From Sphingomonas sp. G-3-2-10 (GTDB lineage: Bacteria > Pseudomonadota > Alphaproteobacteria > Sphingomonadales > Sphingomonadaceae), in assembly GCF_012927115.1 (NCBI RefSeq), contig NZ_JABBFY010000002.1, positions 62,001 to 126,000 on the forward strand: a stretch of DNA of 64,000 nucleotides. The letters are read 5' to 3'. The position numbers and the translations under genes are program-made. Below the pieces are notes generated by a model, which was given only the letters and a program-made list of their open reading frames with translations, had not been told where the DNA came from and did no database searches. Below, piece after piece: positions 16,954 to 25,972 of this stretch; position 1 is the stretch's first letter, and each line of letters begins with the position of its first letter.

Positions 16954-18468
16954 ATGAAGCGCACTAGCGACGAAGCCGCCGCGCTGAGCCTGTTCGTCGA
17001 AACCGACAGCGACCGCGCGCTTTTCCTGCTCGACGCCCAGGGACGGATCAGCACCTGGAATGCCGGCGCGGAACTGATGACCGGCTGGCGCGCCGAAGAG
17101 ATTGTCGACCAGCCGGGCGCCCTGCTCTACCCCGAGCACGACCGCGAACAGGGCCGTCCCGCCGCCGATATCGCCATCGCCGAGGAGAAAGGCCGCTTCC
17201 GCGAGGAAGGCTGGCGGCTGCGCAAGGACGGCACCGAATTCCTCGCCGACGTGACGATCACGATCATTCCCGGCGCCTATGGCTCGCTTCCGCGCTTCGG
17301 CGTGGTGCTGAGCGACATCACCGATCGCAAGGCCGCCGAACGCGCGCTGGAACGCAGCGCGCTGCACCTGCGCTCGATCCTTTCCGCCGTGCCGGACGCG
17401 ATGGTGGTGATCGACGAACGCGGCATGATCCTGTCGTTCAGCAGCGCGGCCGAGCGGCTGTTCGGCTATAGCGAAGGCGAGGTCGTCGGCCGAAACGTAT
17501 CGATGCTGATGCCCGAAGCCGAAGCCCAGCGGCACGACGGCTATCTCCAGCGCTATCTCGTCACCGGCGAACGCCACATCATCGGCACCGGCCGGATCGT
17601 CACCGGCCGCCGCCGCAACGGCAGCGATTTCCCGATGGAATTGCAGGTCGGCGAAGCCAATACCGACGGCCACCGCATCTTCACCGGCTTCATCCGCGAC
17701 CTGACCGAGAAGCAGCGCAACGAACTGAAGCTGCAGGAGGTCCAGTCCGAACTGATCCATGTCTCGCGCCTGTCGGCGATGGGCACGATGGCGTCGACGC
17801 TGGCGCACGAGCTCAACCAGCCGCTGACCGCGATCGCCAATTATCTCGAAGCCGCGCGCGACCTGCTCAAACGCGAAAACCGCTCCGCGGAACTCGAATC
17901 GATGCTCCACGAAGCCGTGAGAGAATCCGCCAAGGAGGCGCTCCGCGCCGGCGGGATCGTCCGGCGGCTGCGGGATTTCGTCTCGCGAGGCGACGTCGAG
18001 AAGCATGTCGAGGATCTGCCCAGGATGATCGACGAAGCCAGCCGCCTCGGCCTGATCGGCGCGCGCGAACGTGGCGTTTCGGCGGATTTCATCATCAGCG
18101 GCAAGATCGGCCTCGTGCTGGTCGACCGGATCCAGATCCAGCAGGTTCTGGTCAATCTGATCCGCAATGCCGTCGAGGCGATGGCCGAATCGCCGGTTCG
18201 CGAGCTGACCGTCGCGGCGCGGCCGGGCGGCAAGGGCATGGTGCGGGTGTCGGTCTCCGACACCGGGCCCGGCATCGACCCGCGAATCTCGTCCCAGCTT
18301 TTCCAGGCCTTTGCCAGCACCAAGGAACAGGGCATGGGTCTCGGGCTTTCCATCTGCCGCACGATCGTGGAGGCACATGGCGGACGCATCTGGACCGAAC
18401 CCCGGCCCGGCGGCGGCACGATATTCCAGTTCACGATCATGGGCGCTGATACCGAGGAGGCGATATGA
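16954..18468 (+). CDS. fixL: FixL-type haem PAS sensor histidine kinase
   Basis: A 504-residue soluble kinase: PAS 1 (about 15-130), haem PAS 2 (about 133-248), HisKA with phospho-acceptor His285 ([12 protein letters not shown]) and an ATPase domain (N, G1 DTGPGID, G2 GMGLGLSI). In PAS 2 the residues known for oxygen sensing in Bradyrhizobium FixL are all at the right spacing: His194 (haem ligand, H200 there), Arg200, His208, Ile209 and Arg214 (R220, which contacts bound O2). It should autophosphorylate when oxygen falls and pass phosphate to FixJ, whose gene overlaps its stop (ATGA). ATG 16954 is preferred; ATG 16921 is in frame. No membrane segment is seen. Confidence 0.92.
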   Translation: MKRTSDEAAALSLFVETDSDRALFLLDAQGRISTWNAGAELMTGWRAEEIVDQPGALLYPEHDREQGRPAADIAIAEEKGRFREEGWRLRKDGTEFLADVTITIIPGAYGSLPRFGVVLSDITDRKAAERALERSALHLRSILSAVPDAMVVIDERGMILSFSSAAERLFGYSEGEVVGRNVSMLMPEAEAQRHDGYLQRYLVTGERHIIGTGRIVTGRRRNGSDFPMELQVGEANTDGHRIFTGFIRDLTEKQRNELKLQEVQSELIHVSRLSAMGTMASTLAHELNQPLTAIANYLEAARDLLKRENRSAELESMLHEAVRESAKEALRAGGIVRRLRDFVSRGDVEKHVEDLPRMIDEASRLGLIGARERGVSADFIISGKIGLVLVDRIQIQQVLVNLIRNAVEAMAESPVRELTVAARPGGKGMVRVSVSDTGPGIDPRISSQLFQAFASTKEQGMGLGLSICRTIVEAHGGRIWTEPRPGGGTIFQFTIMGADTEEAI

Positions 18469-19085
18469 CCGGCCAACGCACCATCCACATCGTCGATGAC
18501 GAGGAAGCCATCCGCAAATCGGCGGGCTTCATGCTGCGCACCTCGGGCTTCGAGGTGGAGACCTATGTCGATGGCGTCGCGTTCCTCGACGCGGTGAAGG
18601 GCGCCGCGCCGGGCTGCATCCTGCTCGACGTACGGATGCCGGGCATGGACGGGCTGGAGGTCCAGGCCGAGCTCAATGCGCGCGGCGTGCCGATGCCGGT
18701 GATCGTACTGACCGGTCATGGCGACATCTCGACCGCCGTCGTCGCGATGAAGGGCGGCGCGGTCGATTTCATCGAGAAGCCGTTCGAGAAGACCGTGCTG
18801 CTCGACGCGATCGAACGCGCGTTCGAACGGCTCGACCAGAAGGTCGAAGCCGCGACGAGCGAGCAGGACGCCAAGACGCGGCTGTCTGTGCTCACTCAGC
18901 GCGAAGTGGATGTGCTGCGCGGGCTGGTGCGTGGGCACCCGAACAAGACGATCGCCTATGATCTGGGCATCAGCCCCCGCACGGTGGAGGTCCACCGCGC
19001 CAATCTGATGGCGAAACTGGGCGTCAGGAGCCTTTCCGAAGCGCTGCGCATCGCCTTTGGCGCGGGGCTCGAGGGCGATGGCTGA
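18465..19085 (+). CDS. fixJ: FixJ-type response regulator
   Basis: A 206-residue regulator with a receiver domain (acidic DDE near the start, phospho-acceptor Asp55 in [11 protein letters not shown], Thr in VLTGHGD, Lys in IEKPFEK) and a LuxR-type helix-turn-helix ([44 protein letters not shown]). FixJ activates low-oxygen genes such as fixK and cytochrome cbb3 oxidase when phosphorylated by FixL. The four-base overlap with fixL shows tight coupling. No fixK or ccoN is present in this window, so targets lie elsewhere. Confidence 0.93.
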   Translation: MTGQRTIHIVDDEEAIRKSAGFMLRTSGFEVETYVDGVAFLDAVKGAAPGCILLDVRMPGMDGLEVQAELNARGVPMPVIVLTGHGDISTAVVAMKGGAVDFIEKPFEKTVLLDAIERAFERLDQKVEAATSEQDAKTRLSVLTQREVDVLRGLVRGHPNKTIAYDLGISPRTVEVHRANLMAKLGVRSLSEALRIAFGAGLEGDG

Positions 19086-19186
19086 ACCACGGGCAGACGC
19101 CTCGGGGTACAGTCACTTAGTCGAGATTACTTAGGACCTTCACGTAACGACACGTGACGGCGTTTCCGGCAGATTCCCGCTCGGAA

Positions 19187-19585
19187 ATGCTCATGCAAAC
19201 CGAAACCACTTCGCAGCGCCAACGCATCCTGCTCGTCGAGGACGACGAGGGCGTTCGCCGCTCGACGCACCTGATGCTTCAGGCTCAGGGCTATGACGTG
19301 CGATCCTTCGCTACGTCGGCGGCGCTGATCGCCGACCCGGCGATTGGCGAAGCGGCGTGGCTGGTGGCCGATTACCGGCTGAGCGACAGCAACGGACTGG
19401 AGGTGCTGGGGGCACTCCGGGCGCTGGGATGGACTGGCCGCGCGGTGCTGGTCACCGCCTTCTCGTCGATCGTGCTGCGCGAAGCGGCGGAGGCCTGCGG
19501 GTTCGAAGCCGTGCTGGAAAAGCCGCTGCGGCCGCTTGAGCTGACTACGGTTCTGGGGAACCTCACTGGGAACGGGGTACGCTGA
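19187..19585 (+). CDS. Single-domain response regulator (receiver only)
   Basis: A 132-residue receiver domain: acidic pair VEDDEG, phospho-acceptor Asp62 in VADYRLSDSNG, Thr in LVTAFSS and Lys in LEKPLRP. There is no output domain, so it probably acts by protein contact or as a phosphate sink. It lies 100 bp after fixJ and may take phosphate from FixL or modulate the pair, as FixT does in other bacteria, though it is not FixT by sequence. The start is uncertain: ATG 19187, ATG 19193 and GTG 19154 are all in frame; the last would add 11 residues. Confidence 0.85.
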   Translation: MLMQTETTSQRQRILLVEDDEGVRRSTHLMLQAQGYDVRSFATSAALIADPAIGEAAWLVADYRLSDSNGLEVLGALRALGWTGRAVLVTAFSSIVLREAAEACGFEAVLEKPLRPLELTTVLGNLTGNGVR

Positions 19586-19659
19586 TCGGGGGATCGGCGG
19601 GGAAGTAGCGGCGGCCGGTCTTGTCTCCCGGCCGCCGCTCCCCTTTTCCTGCGCCGCGA

Positions 19660-22600
19660 TCAGAACCGCCCGCGCAGGCCCACCATCACCACACGCCCGG
19701 GCTGATAGAGCGTGAACGGCGCATTCTCGAACTGGAAGTAGCTGCGCTGCTGGGCCTTGGTCAGGTTCTGGATGTCCACCGTCAGGTCGGGCAGCCCCTT
19801 GGTGCCGAGGATCTCGGACAGAGCCAGCGAGCCGCTCAGATCCCATTGCTGGTAATCGTCATTGTACAGTGCCGCCGCGGTGATGCCGTTCTGCGGCGCG
19901 GTGGCGCTGATCCCGCCCTGGGTAAAGGTGGTCGACAGGCGCAGCGTGACGCCGTGATTCTCGTAATAGCCGGTGATGTTGTAGGTCAGCGGCGCGACGC
20001 CCACCGCCACAGCCGGCGCGGCTCCCGATCCGGTCTGGCTGATCAGCGTCAGGTTGGCGCTGAAGCCAAAGCCTTCCACCCCGAGATAGCGGCCGAGCAG
20101 GAAGTCGAGCGGCTGCACCCAGTTCGCTTCGAGGCCATTGACCTTCAGCGTGCCGGTCGCATTGACCTGCTGGTTGAGCACCACCGTCGCCGAATTCGGC
20201 CCGCCGCGCGAATTGATCGCGGCCTGCTGCGTCGGTGACAGCGTGTTGAAGGTGACGCCATAGGTTGCCAGATCGGTGAACGGCACCGTCACGCCAGTCG
20301 TCACGGTGAAACCGGTCACGGCCTTCCGGAACGCGGTGAAGCCGATATAGCCTTCCGCCCCTGTATAATATTCGAAGCCCAGATCGATATTGGTCGAGAT
20401 GAACGGCGCCAGCGCCGGATTGCCGACCGAACCGACATCGGCCGAGGGGCTGGAGAAGTTCAGGCCCGGCAGCATCGAATTCGGATTGGCGCGAGTCATC
20501 GTCCGCGACACCGCCGCACGAGCCACCGCATTCTCGCCGATCCGGAACGCCGCCGTCGCCGAGGGCAGCCAGTTGTCATATTCGGTGTCGGTGTAGATGA
20601 AATTGACGAGGTTCGGATAACAGGAGCCGTCGCGTGCATTGGCGTTGGCGCCGGTGCCCGGGCAATCCGCCGGAAGCGGGCCGACACCGTCCGGATCGGT
20701 CGAGTTGCGCGGATCGGGCACCGAGACCCGCCCGCCTATGCGCTGCTGGGTCCGCACCCAGCGAAGCCCCGCGTTGAAGGTCAGGCGGTTGTCACCGATG
20801 TTGATGTCGCCATTCACTTCGCCATAGGCGCCCAGCGTCCGCTCGCGGACATAGCCGCCGCTCGCGCCGGTGTTCGCGCCGCCGGATTCGGGCGCGGCAT
20901 TGTGGAAGGCGTCATAGTTGGACGCGGCCTTGAACTTCTCCCAATCGACCGTGATGAACCCGCTCGGGCCTGGCTTGAGCAGCGCCTGCAGCGGCGCGCC
21001 GTTGGGGATCAGCGATCCGGCATAGGTCACCGTACCGGTCGCTCCCGACGTATAGCCGGTGCCATAGGCCGGATAGGTCGGATAGCCGGCAGGGGTGGTG
21101 GTGTTCAGCCCTTCGCAGGCGGGCTGGCGATTGGGCCCGGGCAGTGTGACGCTCGGCCGGTCGCCGCACACCGCATTCTGCCAAGCCTGGCTGTTGTCAT
21201 AGCCGCGGATCGTGCGCGACACATCGTCATAGGCCGCGCCCCAGCGGACATTGAGCTTGTCGCCGCCGAACCGCCAGTCGCTGCGCACGCCCTTGGTATA
21301 GGTTTCGCGCCGCTCGTCCTGGATGTTCACGCGGCCGCCCGGCCAGCCGAAATTGGCGGGATTGTTCAGATCGATATTGGTGGTGACGACGGGCATGTTG
21401 CCGTTGGTGTTGTCGTAATTGACCGTCACGCCCGAGCCCGCCGGGGTAATCACCAGCACCGTCGGCGATTCACGATGGAACTGGCTCTTGGTATAGTTGG
21501 CGTTGATGTCGAACCGCAGATTGTCGCTCAGCTCGACTTCGATGCCGGGGTTCACACCCCAATACTGCACATGCTCGTTGTGCGGGCGATATTCGAGGAA
21601 CCACTGGGCGTTGTGATAGGTGCCCTTGGTGACGACGCAGCCATTGGTGCAGTCGGAGCGGTCATATTGCGTGTTGACCGGTATCATCGCGCCGTTGCGG
21701 CCGACCCAGTTCATGTCGATGCGCTCGAGCAGGTTGCGCTTCCGCGCGAACATGCCGTCCACATACACATGGATGCCGTCGCCATTATATTCGAGGCTGC
21801 CGATGAAGTTCAGCCGCTCCTTGGTGCCATATTCGTCCGAAGGTCGGCCGAGGCGCGGGATGATGCCGTTGTCGATCTGGGTGATGTTCGCGCCGGGGTT
21901 CTGCGCCAGCAGGAAGGCCTGATCGACCACCGTACCGGCGGCCACGCCCGAAATGCCCGCATTGGCCGGGACGGTGCCGGGAATGGTCCAGTTGCCCCCG
22001 CCGGTCGAGTTGCGCGTCGCACTGGTGCTTTGCGTCGCGCTCAGGTTCGGATTGGTCCAGCCGATCGTCTCGTAGCCGGTCACGCGCACTTCGTTGCGCA
22101 CCCCCGCCACGCCGAACAGCACGCCGAAATCGCCGCTGGTGTAACTGGCCAGCACCGAGCCGCGATATCCCCATTTGTCGGCATTGCTGCCCTTGGTCAG
22201 CTGGCCCGAATAGACGAGGTGGGTGCCCGGATTGTCGAACGGCCGCGCGCTGCGCATGTTGACCGTGCCCGCGGCGCCGCCTTCGAGCATCCCCGGGGTG
22301 GGGCTCTTGCTGACGGTCAGCTGAGTGAACAACTCGGTCGGGAACAGGTCGAGATCGACTTCGCGGTTGGTGCTCTGCGCATCGGTGCGCCCGGTCGACG
22401 AGATGGTGACCGGCGCATTGTTGAGCAGCACGCGAGTGAAGTTGGTGCCGAGGCCGCGGATCGTGACCTGCAGGCCCTCGCCGGTGATTTCGCGGCTGAT
22501 CGTCACACCGGGAATGCGGTTGAACGATTCCGCGATATTGGTGTCGGGGAATTTGCCGATATCCTCGGCAAAGATCGAATCCTCGAACCCCGTCGAGCTC

Positions 22601-22848
22601 TTCTTCGCGTTGGTCGAGCTTTGCAGCGATCCGCGATAGCCGGTGACCGTAATCGTATTCTCTTCGTCCTGTGGCGCCGGATCCTGCGCGACGGGCGTCT
22701 CGTCCCGCACCACGACGGTATCGTCCTTCGCTTTGCCGGTTACCGGATCGGTCGCATGGGCGAGTGCCGGCCAGGCAGTGCCAGTCAGAAGGATGGCGGC
22801 AAAGGCGGCCGCACGGCGCGCGGAATTCGGGCGTGAGAATGTGATCAT
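19660..22848 (-). CDS. Large TonB-dependent receptor, carbohydrate-type
   Basis: A 1062-residue outer membrane receptor. The start at ATG 22848 has AGGAGGGG upstream and gives a signal peptide ending PALAHA; an earlier in-frame codon exists but overlaps the promoter palindromes. The TonB-box-like ENTITVTGYRGSLQSS and the plug phrase FPDTNIAESFNRIPGV are typical of the sphingomonad/xanthomonad receptors linked to plant polysaccharide use. The barrel ends VVMVGLRGRF. Two palindromic elements upstream, one LacI-like, suggest sugar-responsive control. No enzyme gene is in its operon; the xylosidase operon 3 kb away is the closest candidate partner. Confidence 0.9.
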   Translation of the reverse strand: MITFSRPNSARRAAAFAAILLTGTAWPALAHATDPVTGKAKDDTVVVRDETPVAQDPAPQDEENTITVTGYRGSLQSSTNAKKSSTGFEDSIFAEDIGKFPDTNIAESFNRIPGVTISREITGEGLQVTIRGLGTNFTRVLLNNAPVTISSTGRTDAQSTNREVDLDLFPTELFTQLTVSKSPTPGMLEGGAAGTVNMRSARPFDNPGTHLVYSGQLTKGSNADKWGYRGSVLASYTSGDFGVLFGVAGVRNEVRVTGYETIGWTNPNLSATQSTSATRNSTGGGNWTIPGTVPANAGISGVAAGTVVDQAFLLAQNPGANITQIDNGIIPRLGRPSDEYGTKERLNFIGSLEYNGDGIHVYVDGMFARKRNLLERIDMNWVGRNGAMIPVNTQYDRSDCTNGCVVTKGTYHNAQWFLEYRPHNEHVQYWGVNPGIEVELSDNLRFDINANYTKSQFHRESPTVLVITPAGSGVTVNYDNTNGNMPVVTTNIDLNNPANFGWPGGRVNIQDERRETYTKGVRSDWRFGGDKLNVRWGAAYDDVSRTIRGYDNSQAWQNAVCGDRPSVTLPGPNRQPACEGLNTTTPAGYPTYPAYGTGYTSGATGTVTYAGSLIPNGAPLQALLKPGPSGFITVDWEKFKAASNYDAFHNAAPESGGANTGASGGYVRERTLGAYGEVNGDINIGDNRLTFNAGLRWVRTQQRIGGRVSVPDPRNSTDPDGVGPLPADCPGTGANANARDGSCYPNLVNFIYTDTEYDNWLPSATAAFRIGENAVARAAVSRTMTRANPNSMLPGLNFSSPSADVGSVGNPALAPFISTNIDLGFEYYTGAEGYIGFTAFRKAVTGFTVTTGVTVPFTDLATYGVTFNTLSPTQQAAINSRGGPNSATVVLNQQVNATGTLKVNGLEANWVQPLDFLLGRYLGVEGFGFSANLTLISQTGSGAAPAVAVGVAPLTYNITGYYENHGVTLRLSTTFTQGGISATAPQNGITAAALYNDDYQQWDLSGSLALSEILGTKGLPDLTVDIQNLTKAQQRSYFQFENAPFTLYQPGRVVMVGLRGRF

Positions 22849-22920
22849 CGGTCCCCTCCTGTGATGCCTCTTTTGGGCTTCCCGCCACCGCACCGTCGCG
22901 ATGTTAGCGGTCACATTAGG

Positions 22921-22951
22921 GCTATATCTGGTCTGAGTTAGTGTCAACTCA
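22921..22951 (-). promoter_or_regulatory. Promoter with overlapping inverted repeat upstream of the large TBDR
   Basis: On the minus strand TTGACA (22947-22942) and TATAGC (22926-22921), spaced 15 bp, resemble a sigma-70 promoter. The -35 box sits inside the inverted repeat TGAGTT-N6-AACTCA (22934-22951), as expected for a repressor site. Part of the repeat, TGAGTTAGTG, occurs again at 23036-23045. Confidence 0.45.
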
Positions 22952-23043
22952 TACATTTGAGCCAGTTTGACGGTGAACAGATTCAGTCACTTACGCCTAG
23001 AAATCCGGCGAAAGCGCCAATTTCGCTCTATTGTATGAGTTAG

Positions 23044-23057
23044 TGACAACGTTGCCA
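23044..23057. promoter_or_regulatory. LacI-like palindrome
   Basis: TGACAACGTTGCCA is a near-perfect palindrome (one mismatched pair) with the central CG typical of LacI family operators. It lies between the TBDR promoter and the end of the DUF1203 gene; a LacI regulator gene is not in the window. Confidence 0.4.
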
Positions 23058-23092
23058 CTACCGGCTCGACTCACGCCACCCGGTTGTCGCTA

Positions 23093-23560
23093 TCAGGCGC
23101 GGTCCACCCGCGCCGCAAAGCAGCCGCGCCGGGCATTGTGGACGTGAAGATAGTCAACGGCCGGATCGGCGAGGAAGCGCGCGATCAGCGGCTCCAGTTC
23201 GGCGCCCTCGACCACATCGGCATCGGTCATCATGTGCTGCGCGTCGTAGGCCCGGACCGACAGCAGGCGGATCGCGAGTTGTTCAGGCACCGCGCCGGTG
23301 AATTCGGCCGCATCGCCCGCCCCTTCGCGAACGAAGATCGCATGGCGCGAACGATAGGGCGTCTCCTCCGGAAGATGCTCGTAGTTGAGCAGCAGCAGGT
23401 TCTCGCCGGGCTCGGCAGCCTCCAGCGTCACGCGGCACGGATAGCCGGGCTTCGCCGTCGCAGTCATCCGCACTGCGCCATACGCCGCCAGCGCATCGTC
23501 GGACAGGCCGAACAGATGCGCGAACCGGTCGCGCGGCAGGCCGGAGATGCGGTAGCTCAT
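23093..23560 (-). CDS. DUF1203 family protein
   Basis: A 155-residue cytosolic protein with the DUF1203 order: YRISGLPRDRFAHLF, a variable middle with YPCRVTLEAAEPGENLLLLNYEHLPEETPYRSRHAIFVREG (in parts), then ALRIRLLSVRAYD-like AIRLLSVRAYDAQHMMTDADVVEG and HNARRGCFAARVDR. The function of the family is not known. Its ATG overlaps the stop of ada by four bases, so it is translated with the alkylation-repair regulator and might be induced by methylation damage. Confidence 0.85.
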   Translation of the reverse strand: MSYRISGLPRDRFAHLFGLSDDALAAYGAVRMTATAKPGYPCRVTLEAAEPGENLLLLNYEHLPEETPYRSRHAIFVREGAGDAAEFTGAVPEQLAIRLLSVRAYDAQHMMTDADVVEGAELEPLIARFLADPAVDYLHVHNARRGCFAARVDRA

Positions 23561-24597
23561 TCGCCCGATCCCTCGCGCTTGAGCAGCACGCGCTTGCGAT
23601 CGACGCCATAGGCATAGCCGCCCATGCTGCCGTCGGCGCGATGGACGCGGTGGCACGGGATCAGCACCGCGACATGGTTCGCGCCACACGCCGTACCCGC
23701 GGCGCGGACTGCCTTGGGATTGCCCGCGACGGCGGCAAGCTGAGCATAGCTGCGCGTCTCGCCGGCGGGGATCGCGCGCAGCGCTTCCCACACGGCTTCC
23801 TGGAACGCGGTGCCCTGCACGTCGATCGGCAGGTCCATGTCGCGCCCCGGCGTCTCGACTTCGCTCACCACCCGCGCGGCGAGAGCCGCAAGCGCAGCCC
23901 CGCCCTGCACGATCTCGGCAGCGGGGAAGCGCCGGGCAAGCTCGAACTGGTCTTCGTCGAACGCGACGCGGCACAGCCCCTTGTCGGTCGCGGCGATCAG
24001 CAGCGGGCCGAGGCTGGTTTCGGCGACGGTCCAGCGGATTGTCACGCCTGCCCCGCCGCGCTTCCACGCACTGGGCGTCATGCCGAGACGGGCGTTGGCG
24101 GTTTCGTAGAAGCGGCTCGGCGCGGAATAGCCGGCCTCGTAGATCGCGCCGGTGACGCTGTCCTCACGGCTCAGCGCTTCGGTGGCGCGGCGGGCCTTGA
24201 GGCCGCGGGCATAGGCGGCCGGCGTCACGCCGGTGGCGCGCTTGAACAGCCGGTGGAAGTGATGCGGGGCATAGCCGACCAGATCCGCCAGCGCCTCGAG
24301 ATCGATGCTCTCCTCCGCCGCTTCGATCAACGCCACGGCCTTCGCCACCGCCACCCGGTCGCGGCCCACTTCGTCGGGCTTGCAGCGCAGGCAGGGCCGG
24401 AACCCGGCCGCCCGCGCAGCTTCGGCATCGGCGTAGAATGCGACATTCTCCCGCTTCGGCCGCCGCGCCGGGCAGCTTGGCTTGCAATAGATGCCGGTGG
24501 TGAGAACCGCGCCGATCACGCGACCGTCAAAGGCGCGGTCGCGAGCCTCGAACGCCGCCCATGCGGCATCGTCTGAAAGGGTCTGCTGCGTGTCCAT
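23557..24597 (-). CDS. ada: Bifunctional Ada: DNA methyl repair protein and transcription activator
   Basis: A 346-residue protein with all Ada parts in order. The zinc site that takes methyl groups from phosphotriesters is Cys38, Cys42, Cys69 and Cys72, the same numbers as in E. coli. An AraC-type helix-turn-helix follows (about 85-180), then the O6-methylguanine methyltransferase domain with acceptor Cys315 in IPCHRVHR. Methylation of Cys38 turns the protein into an activator of its own operon. ATG 24597 is chosen over upstream codons because it gives this exact numbering. The DUF1203 gene overlaps its stop. Confidence 0.95.
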   Translation of the reverse strand: MDTQQTLSDDAAWAAFEARDRAFDGRVIGAVLTTGIYCKPSCPARRPKRENVAFYADAEAARAAGFRPCLRCKPDEVGRDRVAVAKAVALIEAAEESIDLEALADLVGYAPHHFHRLFKRATGVTPAAYARGLKARRATEALSREDSVTGAIYEAGYSAPSRFYETANARLGMTPSAWKRGGAGVTIRWTVAETSLGPLLIAATDKGLCRVAFDEDQFELARRFPAAEIVQGGAALAALAARVVSEVETPGRDMDLPIDVQGTAFQEAVWEALRAIPAGETRSYAQLAAVAGNPKAVRAAGTACGANHVAVLIPCHRVHRADGSMGGYAYGVDRKRVLLKREGSGE

Positions 24598-24646
24598 GAC
24601 CCGGATATAAGCGCACGTATCGCGCACCACATCCCGCGCTTTGCGT

Positions 24647-25264
24647 TCAAACCGCGCGATCCGCCGCGAACCGGCCGGACCAGAGGTACAGGCCTGCCAA
24701 CGCGATCCATGCAGCGTGGATGCCATAGATCAGGATCGCGCCGGCCAAATTCATCCCAAGCATGCCCGACCACAGCAGCAGCATCGGCAGGGTGCCCGCG
24801 AGAATTCCCAGCGCCCCCAGCCCGCGCGCTGCCCAACCGGGCCGCCGCACGAAATCGCTCGACCAGAGGAGGAAGGCCGTACCGCTGGCGATCACGCCAA
24901 TACGCGCCAGAGCCTGATTGCCTTCCCACGCGAACAGCAACAGATCGTGATCGGTTACGCCGCGTACGACCAGCCCGGTCACCAGGAAACCGTTGATCGT
25001 CCCAGCGCCGATGCCCCCGAGCGCGCCAATCCCGCAAGCGACCAATCCTGCCAGCGCCGCCGGCTTCTCCACCCCCATCCGCAGGGCCAGATGCGCGAAG
25101 CCATAAGTCGTCACGCCAACCAGCGCGATCATCGCGCCGTGGATGAAGCGCGCCAGAGCGATGGCCTGGAAGCTCGATGGATGGTGGCCCATCATCACTG
25201 CGATCCCGAGCGCCGCCAGCATCAGCGCCCCGCCTGCAATCCGATCTGCGTCCATTCCTGCCAT
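24647..25264 (-). CDS. Hypothetical multi-pass membrane protein, TetR-linked
   Basis: A 205-residue integral membrane protein with about six hydrophobic helices (for example GALMLAALGIAVMMG, IHGAMIALVGVTTYGFAHLAL, ALAGLVACGIGALGGIGAG, LARIGVIASGTAFLLW, GILAGTLPMLLLWSGMLGM, IYGIHAAWIALAGLYLW). It could belong to a DUF of small transporters, but no family is recognised with confidence. ATG 25264 or 25255 may start it. It is divergent from a TetR gene about 100 bp away, the usual set-up for a TetR-repressed membrane protein, so it may be involved in export or detoxification. Confidence 0.7.
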   Translation of the reverse strand: MAGMDADRIAGGALMLAALGIAVMMGHHPSSFQAIALARFIHGAMIALVGVTTYGFAHLALRMGVEKPAALAGLVACGIGALGGIGAGTINGFLVTGLVVRGVTDHDLLLFAWEGNQALARIGVIASGTAFLLWSSDFVRRPGWAARGLGALGILAGTLPMLLLWSGMLGMNLAGAILIYGIHAAWIALAGLYLWSGRFAADRAV

Positions 25265-25366
25265 CCCCGATTTGCGTGAAGGCCGGTTGGTTGTACGTCT
25301 GCACGCGCCGGCGAAAGCGCGATTTCTCGTTTCCGGACTCGGCGCACGAAGAATCCGGAGATGGGC

Positions 25367-25909
25367 ATGAAAGACAGGCAGGATCGTCGCATCGCCCGCA
25401 CCCGGGCCGCGTTGATCGGCGCGTTCAACCATCTGGTGCTGCACCGCCGCCAGCGCCGCATCCGCGTGGCCGACATCGTTGCACAGGCGAAAGTCGGCCG
25501 CTCGACCTTCTATGAACATTATTCGAGCGCCGACGAAGTCATGCTCGAAGCGCTGCGGCATCCGATGGCGGCGCTGGCCGACGCCGCCTCGGGCCGGGGC
25601 GAGCTTTCCGCCGTCACCGCGCTGCTTGTCCATTTCTGGGAGAACCGCGCCCGTGCGCGCGAGACCGTGGCTGGGCAACTTGGCGACCGCGTGACCCGGC
25701 TGCTCGCTTCGATGATCGAAGAACGGCTGAGCGATCGTCCCCTCACCATTCCCCTGCGCCTCGCGTCGCTCCAACTGGCCGAAGCGGCGCTGGCGCCGAT
25801 CCGCGGCTGGGTGCAGGCCGAGGCGCCGTGCACGCCCGGAGCACTGGCGGATGCGATCGTTCGCGGCGGCGAACGGCTGGTCTCCGCACTCACACCCGAG
25901 TTGCAATAA
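25367..25909 (+). CDS. TetR family transcriptional regulator
   Basis: A 180-residue regulator. ATG 25367 is chosen because GGAG lies six bases upstream; ATG 25361 is in frame. The N-terminal helix-turn-helix RTRAALIGAFNHLVLHRR...IRVADIVAQAKVGRSTFYEHYSSADEVM is a textbook TetR domain; the C-terminal ligand domain (about 65-180) is unique. It probably represses the divergent membrane protein gene. It is not clearly linked to the MFS-GH43 operon that follows after 63 bp, which has its own palindrome. Confidence 0.9.
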   Translation: MKDRQDRRIARTRAALIGAFNHLVLHRRQRRIRVADIVAQAKVGRSTFYEHYSSADEVMLEALRHPMAALADAASGRGELSAVTALLVHFWENRARARETVAGQLGDRVTRLLASMIEERLSDRPLTIPLRLASLQLAEAALAPIRGWVQAEAPCTPGALADAIVRGGERLVSALTPELQ

Positions 25910-25921
25910 ACTCGGACAATA

Positions 25922-25931
25922 GTAACGTTAC
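25922..25931. promoter_or_regulatory. LacI-like palindrome upstream of the MFS-GH43 operon
   Basis: GTAACGTTAC is a perfect 10-bp palindrome with a central CG, resembling LacI family operators such as TGGTAACGTTACCA. It is about 40 bp before the transporter start, in a 63-bp intergenic gap. Confidence 0.45.
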
Positions 25932-25972
25932 CGCTAACAGGCTCGCTTCCGATGAGCCCGGCGGGAGACGGC

